Shown here piece by piece: positions 15,118 to 20,674 of a stretch of 21,463 nt of DNA. How positions within the stretch are numbered: position 1 is the first letter of the stretch; each line of letters begins with the position of its first letter. The position numbers and the translations under genes were made by a program. Source of the stretch: JAAXXJ01 sp964412455 (GTDB lineage: Bacteria; Nitrospirota; UBA9217); contig CAYPOT010000063.1 in the NCBI GenBank assembly GCA_964412455.1, positions 1-21,463 of the forward strand, written 5' to 3'. Below the pieces are notes generated by a model that was given only the letters and a program-made list of their open reading frames with translations, ran no database searches and was not told the DNA's origin.

Positions 15118-15333
15118 CTATAGATCGCCAGGCTGAAGGCCAGTCTTTTTCGCGATGCGAGCAAGCATGCGAGGGCCGATTTCTACACTATCATGAAAAG
15201 CAAATACGTAGTCATGCCATCCAGGCCGTGAAAGAATGCGGTGGGAACCGGCAGTTTCGCGTTTGATATACCAGCCGATATGAAGGAGTGCGGCAAGCAC
15301 CGAACGAGCTTTTGCGGAAGGCCATTGACTCAT
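15118..15333 (-). CDS. hicA: HicA-family mRNA interferase toxin
   Basis: The 71-aa product shows the HicA dsRBD-like pattern: ARSVLAALLHIGWYIKRETA (9-28), then GSHRIL with the catalytic histidine H31, a strand region ending near FAFH, and EIGPRMLARIAKKTGL. HicA toxins cleave mRNA independently of the ribosome. It overlaps the HicB gene upstream by 4 nt, giving the order hicB-hicA. Confidence 0.9.
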   Translation of the reverse strand: MSQWPSAKARSVLAALLHIGWYIKRETAGSHRILSRPGWHDYVFAFHDSVEIGPRMLARIAKKTGLQPGDL

Positions 15334-15530
15334 GCAGGGACCGCGAAAAGTTCATCGAGTTCCGGGATCGTTTCACCGTGATCGATCCGATCCGCAATTA
15401 TACGTAGAGCAAGCGCTTCAACTTTAGCAATAGCCTCTTCACGCGTCTTTCCGTAAGCGAGGACTCCGGGGAGATCAGAAACCTCAGCGATCCAGCGTCC
15501 GTCATCTTCTTTCTCTAAATCTATCTTCAT
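15330..15530 (-). CDS. hicB: HicB-family antitoxin, short form
   Basis: From the ATG at 15530 the protein is 66 aa and consists of the HicB partial-RNase-H-like fold: KIDLEKEDDGRWIAEVSDLP, GVLAYGKTREEAIAKVEALA, and a C-terminal IADRIDHGE segment. There is no C-terminal DNA-binding domain, unlike long HicB proteins. AGGAGG just upstream sets the start; a longer frame to 15578 would cover the promoter. Being the upstream gene, it is the reverse of the classical hicA-hicB order. Confidence 0.88.
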   Translation of the reverse strand: MKIDLEKEDDGRWIAEVSDLPGVLAYGKTREEAIAKVEALALRIIADRIDHGETIPELDELFAVPA

Positions 15531-15545
15531 GTATCCTCCTCTGAT

Positions 15546-15578
15546 GATAAATTTATCGCATTTCAAGGTTGATTGCAA
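15546..15578 (-). promoter_or_regulatory. Promoter and palindromic operator of hicB-hicA
   Basis: On the minus strand TTGCAA (15578-15573) and TAAATT (15555-15550) are 17 nt apart. A perfect 12-bp palindrome GATAAATTTATC (15546-15557) covers the -10 element. AGGAGG and the hicB ATG follow at once. The short HicB lacks an obvious DNA-binding domain, so what reads this palindrome is open. Confidence 0.55.
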
Positions 15579-15604
15579 GCCTAATGATAAGCCAAGACTC
15601 TTGA

Positions 15605-15654
15605 GGGTCAGACCTGGAAGGCTGGAAAGTACATCTCTTCAGATTGTAGCCTGC
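15605..15654. repeat. Direct repeat G, copy 1
   Basis: A 50-nt stretch starting GGGTCAGACCTGGAAGGCT aligns without gaps to 15951-16000 with 39 of 50 identities. Both copies end in CAGATTGTA(G/A)C. The two lie in the same orientation and bracket a family D element and the CCATATGG repeats. Confidence 0.7.
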
Positions 15655-15731
15655 GCTCAGCGAAGCAATCTCGACTTCTGAAATATCAATGACTACGAGA
15701 TTTCTTCGTCGCTAACACTCCTCGCAATGAC
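15655..15731. repeat. Inverted-arm repeat, family D, copy 2
   Basis: The left arm GCTCAGCGAAGCAATCTCGA (15655-15674) and right arm (15696-15731, ending CTCCTCGCAATGAC) are imperfect inverses, the same element as 13370-13459 in opposite orientation. Confidence 0.75.
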
Positions 15732-15808
15732 TGCTAAAGTGGACTTTTTCAAGGGCTTGTTAGCGGATAATTGAAAAAAAGTGACAAGCTCACGGGTTTC
15801 TTTTTTAT

Positions 15809-15853
15809 GGGACCATATGGGACCATATGGGGTCAGGACCATATGGGGTCAGA
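15809..15853. repeat. Tandem CCATATGG repeat
   Basis: Three units of GACCATATGG begin at 15811, 15821 and 15838 (the last offset by GGTCAG). Each contains the palindrome CCATATGG, and two are followed by GGTCAG. This is part of the 526-bp gene-free stretch 15531-16056, which otherwise holds repeats G and D and nothing else I can identify. Confidence 0.7.
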
Positions 15854-15950
15854 CATGATATCCTGACTAACTGCTATTCTCCAGTAACCGCCCCGCCTTC
15901 TTTACTCACCGCCTCCACATCACCCAGTTCACGCAAGTAAGGCCCGTATG

Positions 15951-16000
15951 GGGTTAGGCCTGGAATGCTAGAATGTACACATATGCAGATTGTAACATGC
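15951..16000. repeat. Direct repeat G, copy 2
   Basis: The second copy of the 50-nt repeat described at 15605 begins GGGTTAGGCCTGGAATGCT. It ends about 57 nt from the end of the DJ-1/PfpI gene. Confidence 0.7.
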
Positions 16001-16056
16001 ACCCCTGTCTACCAAGTCCAAGTCACGGCTACAGGAAGTACTCAATACCGCTCCTT

Positions 16057-16578
16057 TCATCCCAACACCTCCACGAGCTTCTCCCCGAACTTCTTCGCCG
16101 CCTGGGGGCCAACGGCGGTCACGATCTTCCCATCGGATACCACGTCCTGCTTCATGACGACCGCTCCATGGGTCTTGAGCGCCGCCTCGGAAGAGGGGAA
16201 TGAGGTCGCTTTCTTTCCTTTCAACACGCCGGCATTCGCCAGCGTCGCCGGCGCGATGCAGATGGCCGAGGTGAGCTTGCCGTGATCATAAAAGCTTCGC
16301 GCAAGCTTATGTGCGACGGGGTTGTCGAAATATTCGGCCGCCCCTCCGCCGCCGACGAAGACGATGCCGTCGAAGTCCGCTTCCTTTGCATCCCCGATCA
16401 GTATATCTGGCTTCACCTTGAGACCCAGCATGCCTTCGGACAGGTTCAAGGATGACGACGCGACGGTTACGACCGCGCCGGCGTCCTCCAGCACCTTCCT
16501 GGGTTCGAGATACTCCTCGTCGCGGAACTTGTTCTTCGCAATGACCATCAGTACCTTTTTACCGGACAGGCTCTTCAT
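16057..16578 (-). CDS. DJ-1/PfpI-family protein
   Basis: The 173-aa protein has the class-I glutamine-amidotransferase-like fold of DJ-1/PfpI. It begins KKVLMVIAKNKFRDEEYLEP with the conserved acidic residue (E21 or E22). It continues with FVGGGGAAEYFD (74-85) and the nucleophile elbow AICIAPATLA with C107. Members act as chaperones, deglycase-like enzymes or proteases, and the specific activity is not predictable. GGGAG lies upstream of the ATG. It is a single gene between two repeat-filled gaps. Confidence 0.9.
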   Translation of the reverse strand: MKSLSGKKVLMVIAKNKFRDEEYLEPRKVLEDAGAVVTVASSSLNLSEGMLGLKVKPDILIGDAKEADFDGIVFVGGGGAAEYFDNPVAHKLARSFYDHGKLTSAICIAPATLANAGVLKGKKATSFPSSEAALKTHGAVVMKQDVVSDGKIVTAVGPQAAKKFGEKLVEVLG

Positions 16579-16617
16579 AGGTATCTCCCTTTTCTTGCAG
16601 GCGTAATGGCAAAACTT

Positions 16618-16850
16618 TCACCGCAGAGGACGCGGAGGACGCAGAGAACTTCTTCGATTACAATACATCAAACTTCTTCTCTGCTCCCGCCCCCTCGGTG
16701 ACCTCTCAAAATCTTCTTCTTTGAATCTACATTCTTTGCCTAATGTTCGTTGAAGTTTAACCTGAATATGTTCAGAATTTAACCAGTTTTCTTTTACTTA
16801 CTCTGTATTTATTTCAAGATCTGCATTTCTCTGCGACCTCTGCGGTAAAA
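16618..16850. repeat. Inverted-arm repeat, family E
   Basis: The left arm (16618-16648: ACCGCAGAGGACGCGGAGG then ACGCAGAGAA) and right arm (16823-16850: TTTCTCTGCGACCTCTGCGGT) are inverses separated by about 175 nt of AT-richer DNA. Within the spacer, AACTTCTTCTCTGC near 16671 partly repeats the theme. It occupies most of the 481-bp gap 16579-17059. Confidence 0.75.
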
Positions 16851-16960
16851 TATCCTTCGTTTTTTCATAGAACTTTTGACAGTATCCTTGCAGGAGTAGT
16901 GATGCCTGTTCAAACCTAACAGATGTGCGGAACAAAATCAAGGTCTGTCGGTAGCAGTAA

Positions 16961-16989
16961 TTGCGCCCCGAGCGTGTTTATGCTATCAT
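16961..16989 (+). promoter_or_regulatory. Promoter of the first NosL-like gene
   Basis: TTGCGC (16961-16966) and TATCAT (16984-16989) are 17 nt apart. The ATG is at 17060, after the ribosome site AAAAGGAGGAAAGG at 17043-17056. Confidence 0.55.
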
Positions 16990-17059
16990 CTGGTCATTAT
17001 GAAGTAAGTATACAGCAGATGCCAATGGGGAGGTATCTCGTTAAAAGGAGGAAAGGATC

Positions 17060-17572
17060 ATGAAGAGAGCAGGGGTAGTCCTATTGGTGGCGCTGTTCGC
17101 TGTGACGCTGACGGTATTTGCACAAGGGGACGACATCAAACAATCCCCAGCATGCAAGTATTGCGGCATGGACCGGGAGAAGTTCGGACACAGCAGGATG
17201 CTTATCGACTATGACGATGGAACGTCCGTGGGCACCTGCAGCATCCACTGCGCTGCCGTGGACCTGGCGCTGAATATCGACAAGACGCCGAAAGCGCTGA
17301 TGGTCGGTGATGTCCTGACGAAGAAGCTCGTTGATGCCGAGAAAGCTACGTGGGTCATCGGCGGAAGCAAAATGGGCGTCATGACCAAGCGCGCCAAATG
17401 GGCGTTTGAAATGAAAGAGGATGCCGAGAAGTTCATCAAGGAGAACGGCGGGGAGCTTTCGACCTTTGATGAGGCGATCAAGCTGGCCTACGAGGACATG
17501 TACCAGGACACGAAGATGATCAGGGAAAAACGAAAGATGAAAATGAAGGGCATGCAGCACGGGCACAGGTGA
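17060..17572 (+). CDS. NosL-like exported protein with Met/His-rich tail
   Basis: A 170-aa protein with a signal peptide (about 1-22, ending VFAQG) and a NosL-type domain. The metal-site motif C32-K-Y-C35-G-M37 resembles the CxxCGM of NosL, a Cu(I)-binding accessory protein of nitrous oxide reductase. A second pair, C60-S-I-H63-C64, is unusual. The C-terminus is basic and rich in Met and His (KMKMKGMQHGHR), which suggests extra copper binding. No nosZ is in the window, so a role outside denitrification is likely. It has its own promoter and a strong ribosome site. Confidence 0.82.
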   Translation: MKRAGVVLLVALFAVTLTVFAQGDDIKQSPACKYCGMDREKFGHSRMLIDYDDGTSVGTCSIHCAAVDLALNIDKTPKALMVGDVLTKKLVDAEKATWVIGGSKMGVMTKRAKWAFEMKEDAEKFIKENGGELSTFDEAIKLAYEDMYQDTKMIREKRKMKMKGMQHGHR

Positions 17573-17652
17573 GGAATGTCAGCCCTTGCACATTGCTGAT
17601 GGAATTATTTCCACAAATGAAAACAATAAAGACGACATCAATAAAAATCTAT

Positions 17653-17830
17653 TTTCTCGCAAAGACGCAAAGACGCAAAGAAAGCATAAACATCGTAAGA
17701 GTAAGAAATCGTCAGTTGTAGCAGACTGAGCAACAAGAACAACAGTACGTGCGCATTCAACAAGACACAAGTAAGTTCGAGGTGCATCTGAAGTTGTCTT
17801 CCTTTGCGTGCTTGGCGGCTTTGCGAGAGA
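17653..17830. repeat. Inverted-arm repeat, family B, copy 2
   Basis: The left arm (17653-17683: CGCAAAGACGCAAAGACGC plus AAAGAAA) and right arm (17799-17830: TTCCTTTGCGTGCTTGGCGG then CTTTGCGAGAGA) are inverses flanking about 115 nt of unrelated DNA. It fills the 327-bp gap between the two NosL-like genes. No gene is seen here. Confidence 0.8.
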
Positions 17831-17899
17831 CAGGAGTATGTGGTTGCTGTTTGCGTTATTAGGATAAACTAGCTTTATTCAACCAGGGGAGATAGACAG

Positions 17900-18376
17900 G
17901 TGCGGAAACTAGCGGTCATCGCGGTGGCGGTTTGGCTCCTGAGCTGCAGCCAGGCAGACGCCGCGGAAAACAAGTTCATCAAGCCCGCGGACCGGGACAA
18001 GTGTCCCGTCTGCGGCATGTTCGTCGCCAAGTATCCTGACTGGGTCGCCGAGGTCGTGTTCAAGGACGGATCGTACGCGGTGTTCGACGGTCCCAAGGAC
18101 CTGTTCAAATACATTGTTGACCTGAAGAGCTACGCCCCGGGAAGGAAGCAGAATGAGATCGAATCTGTCTTTGTGAGCGATTATTATGCGGTCAGGCCGA
18201 TCGACGGCCGCAAGGCGTTCTATGTGCTCGGCAGCGATGTCTTCGGCCCCATGGGGCGGGAGCTGGTCCCTTTTGAAAAGGAAGCCGCAGCACGGGAATT
18301 CCTGAAGGACCACAGGGGCAGGAATATCCTCCGCTTCGACGAGATCACGTCCGACGTCCTGAAACAGCTCGATTGA
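17900..18376 (+). CDS. NosL-family lipoprotein
   Basis: The 158-aa product begins with a hydrophobic signal and a plausible lipobox (LLSC, C16), giving an envelope-anchored protein. The NosL domain has KCPVCGMFVAKYPDW, with C35, C38 and M40 as likely Cu(I) ligands. It continues with the typical VFDGPKDLFKY and the YYAVRPIDGRKAFYVLGSDVFGPMG region (split here across residues 94-116). GTG start at 17900 follows GGGGAG. It heads the cluster of small secreted protein, ABC transporter and membrane protein. Known NosL proteins hand copper to NosZ; here the client is unknown. Confidence 0.9.
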   Translation: MRKLAVIAVAVWLLSCSQADAAENKFIKPADRDKCPVCGMFVAKYPDWVAEVVFKDGSYAVFDGPKDLFKYIVDLKSYAPGRKQNEIESVFVSDYYAVRPIDGRKAFYVLGSDVFGPMGRELVPFEKEAAAREFLKDHRGRNILRFDEITSDVLKQLD

Positions 18377-18419
18377 ATTTTAAATGCTCTGAAGCTTGAT
18401 ACAGTGTCGCCTACAGGTT

Positions 18420-18514
18420 CCTCCCACTTGATGGGGGAGGTTAGGCGGGGGTGATGTGCATGAATGCCGGATACTTCACCCTCCCCTTAGTCCCCTCCCA
18501 TCGAAGGGAGGGGA
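18420..18514. repeat. Paired convergent palindromic repeats, family A variant (BIME-like)
   Basis: Two hairpins lie head to head: CCTCCC...GGGAGG (18420-18440) and TCCCCTCCC (18491-18499) with GGGAGGGGA (18506-18514). Their flanks, GGTTAGGCGGGGGTGA and TCACCCTCCCCTTAG, are also inverse to each other. This is the arrangement of REP pairs. It sits inside the putative operon, between the NosL lipoprotein gene and the small secreted protein gene, where it could damp or stabilise the transcript. Confidence 0.75.
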
Positions 18515-18564
18515 GCGTTAAAGGAGCCAACATACCACGTAGTTTGCTGCGCGAAGGTTCATTA

Positions 18565-18858
18565 ATGAGAAAATCCACCCTGTTCTTCATGTCCATCGCC
18601 GTCCAGTCCGTCCTGCTGCTCGGCGCGTTCACCCATGCAGCGTACCAGCGCGGGCGCGATGCGTCTGACCTCGGGGAAACGGCTGCACTGGTGAAGCGCC
18701 TTGGCCTGACCGATCTCTGCCTCTTTACCGAGGCCCGGTACACCCGCCATCCCACCCAGGCAGATCTGCACTCGCCGTTCCAGGACCATCCGATGTCGCT
18801 GGAACATTTTCCCTCGGGGTCGCTTCTGGGGCCGCGGAAAGGGATAGGGGACCAATAG
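18565..18858 (+). CDS. Small secreted or membrane-anchored protein, unknown family
   Basis: I do not recognise this 97-aa protein. It has an N-terminal hydrophobic segment (4-25) that is a signal peptide or anchor. A short region with one cysteine (C52) follows, then a polar, His-containing tail with TRHPTQADLHSPFQDHPM and LEHFPSGSLLGP (four or five His within 30 residues). The start at 18565 is set by AAGG at 18554 and by the onset of the hydrophobic segment; the open frame further upstream is repeat sequence. It stops 2 nt before the ABC permease start, so it is very likely co-translated and a functional partner of the transporter, perhaps as a periplasmic metal-binding adaptor. Confidence 0.7.
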   Translation: MRKSTLFFMSIAVQSVLLLGAFTHAAYQRGRDASDLGETAALVKRLGLTDLCLFTEARYTRHPTQADLHSPFQDHPMSLEHFPSGSLLGPRKGIGDQ

Positions 18859-18860
18859 CC

Positions 18861-19997
18861 ATGGGCAACTGGTTCGAGCGGCAGCGAAACATCATCGACT
18901 TTACCCTTTCTTCCCTGGTCCGCAGAAAAGGAAAGAATATCTCTCTCCTGCTGGTGTACACCCTTCTGGTATTCCTGCTCGCTTCGGTCATGTTCTTTAC
19001 CCACGCCCTCCGCAAGGAGGCCTCCCTCGTTCTTCAGGGAGCGCCCGAGATGGTGGTCCAGCGGATGTCAGCGGGACGGCACGAACTGATTCCGGCCCGC
19101 TACCTCGGCATGATCAAGGGGATCAGGGGCGTGAGCGGTGTGAGGGGCCGGCTTTGGGGGTATTACTTCGATCCCGTCATGAGCGCGAATTACACGCTCC
19201 TGGTGCCTGAGTCATCATCCCTCGGCGCGGGCAGCATCTCCATCGGCGAGGGTATATCCCGCTCACGACTGGCAAAGACCGGAGACCTTATCCCGTTCAG
19301 GCGATACGACGGGACGCCGATGGTGCTCACCGTCAGAGAAGTACTTTCATCACAATCGGAACTGGTCTCCTCCGACCTTATCCTCATAGCCGAGCAGGAC
19401 TTCCGGAAACTCTTTGGCATGGCGCCGGACCTGTACACCGACATCGTCCTGACCGTGCGGAACGCCAAAGAGGTGGCCACCGTGGCGGGTAAGGTACGGA
19501 ATCTCCTGCCCGACACCAGGCCGATCATGAAGAGCGAGATACTGAGGACCTACGACACCATCTTTGACTGGCGAAGCGGCATCATCGTGGTCATCCTGTC
19601 TGCGGCGGTTTTGGCCTTCATCATCTTCGCCTGGGACAAGGCCTCGGGTCTTTCGGCGGAGGAACGGAAGGAAATAGGAATTCTGAAGGCCATCGGGTGG
19701 GAGACCTCGGATGTCCTCCTCATGAAATTCTGGGAAGGGGCGGCCGTCTCCCTGACGTCCTTCCTGGCGGGGGTCCTGCTTGCCTACGTCCACGTATTTT
19801 TCACATCGGTGGTGCTCTTCGAACCGGTGCTCAAGGGATGGTCCACGCTCTACCCCTCGTTCAAACTCGTCCCGTTCATCAGTCCCTACCAGGTCGCGAC
19901 GCTGTTCTTCCTCACCGTGGTCCCCTACACGGTGGCGACGATCGTTCCCTCATGGCGCGCGGCGACCATCGACCCCGATTCGGTGATGCGGTCATGA
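18861..19997 (+). CDS. FtsX/MacB-type ABC transporter permease
   Basis: The 378-aa protein has the layout of FtsX-like permeases: one N-terminal membrane helix (about 28-50), a large periplasmic domain (about 52-235), and three C-terminal helices (about 239-262, 290-315 and 340-365). The coupling-helix region EERKEIGILKAIGW (268-281) is characteristic and would contact the ATPase. Such permeases (MacB, LolCE types) move energy to periplasmic partners rather than substrates through a pore. It overlaps the ATPase gene by 4 nt (ATGA). It is not a NosY-type permease. Confidence 0.9.
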   Translation: MGNWFERQRNIIDFTLSSLVRRKGKNISLLLVYTLLVFLLASVMFFTHALRKEASLVLQGAPEMVVQRMSAGRHELIPARYLGMIKGIRGVSGVRGRLWGYYFDPVMSANYTLLVPESSSLGAGSISIGEGISRSRLAKTGDLIPFRRYDGTPMVLTVREVLSSQSELVSSDLILIAEQDFRKLFGMAPDLYTDIVLTVRNAKEVATVAGKVRNLLPDTRPIMKSEILRTYDTIFDWRSGIIVVILSAAVLAFIIFAWDKASGLSAEERKEIGILKAIGWETSDVLLMKFWEGAAVSLTSFLAGVLLAYVHVFFTSVVLFEPVLKGWSTLYPSFKLVPFISPYQVATLFFLTVVPYTVATIVPSWRAATIDPDSVMRS

Positions 19998-20674
19998 TCG
20001 AGCTCAGGGACATACGAAAGGTCTTCAACGAGGGGAAGCCCCAGGCGCTCACCGCGGTTGACGGGGTAAGCCTCGTCCTCGATGCCCGCGTCGTGACCGT
20101 ATTGCAGGGGCCGAGCGGATCGGGCAAGACGACGCTGCTCTCCCTGATCGGATGCATGGCGCGGCCCACCGAGGGGAGGATCCTGCTGGGGGAACGGGAG
20201 ATCACCAGCCTGCCGGAGCGGTTCCTGACGGAGGTGCGCCGCACGACATTCGGGTTCATCTTTCAGCAGTTCAACCTGGTCAAGGGGATCTCCGCCCTGG
20301 AAAACGTCATGCTTCCCGCGTATCCGCTGGGCGAGTCCCATACCTCCCTGAAGAAGCGGGCACGCGGGCTGCTCGATCTGTTCGGCATCCTGCCGCGGGA
20401 GTCGTCGAAGGCCGAGTGGCTTTCGGGAGGCGAGGCCCAACGCACGGCCATCTGCCGGGCGCTGATCAACGATCCGCAGATCATCATCGCCGACGAGCCG
20501 ACCGCCCATCTTGATACGAAGCTTTCGCGGGAGTTCATGGAGATCGTAGGCCGGCTTAAGACTGAGCAGAAGACCGTGATCATCGCGAGCCACGATCCGC
20601 TGGTGTACGGATCATCGGTTGTTGACCGCGTTGTCTCCATGCGTGACGGAAAGATCGAGGCAGCAGGACAATGA
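19994..20674 (+). CDS. ABC transporter ATPase (LolD/MacB-type)
   Basis: The 226-aa ATPase is complete: Walker A GPSGSGKT (39-46), Q-loop FQQFNLV (90-96), signature LSGGEAQ (143-149), Walker B IIIADEPTAHLD (163-174) and the H-loop IASHD (197-201). The sequence is of the LolD/MacB/FtsE class, in keeping with its FtsX-like permease. The start ATG at 19994 overlaps the permease stop. A longer in-frame reading back to 19697 is only permease antisense-frame noise. The stop overlaps the next start by 4 nt. Confidence 0.94.
   Translation: MIELRDIRKVFNEGKPQALTAVDGVSLVLDARVVTVLQGPSGSGKTTLLSLIGCMARPTEGRILLGEREITSLPERFLTEVRRTTFGFIFQQFNLVKGISALENVMLPAYPLGESHTSLKKRARGLLDLFGILPRESSKAEWLSGGEAQRTAICRALINDPQIIIADEPTAHLDTKLSREFMEIVGRLKTEQKTVIIASHDPLVYGSSVVDRVVSMRDGKIEAAGQ

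Noticed and set aside
15757..15773. TTGTTAGCGGATAATTG, resembling the lac operator half
   Set aside because: It is not symmetric, lies in repeat-rich DNA away from any promoter I can define, and no LacI-family gene is present; probably chance.
15779..15806. GTGA-CAAGC-TCAC hairpin with A- and T-runs as a bidirectional terminator
   Set aside because: The core stem is only 4 bp and no gene ends within 250 bp; too weak to annotate.
19697..19993. 99-residue N-terminal extension of the ABC ATPase
   Set aside because: It reads the permease gene in another frame; the ATG at 19994 overlaps the permease stop in the usual ATGA manner and begins at the canonical ATPase N-terminus.
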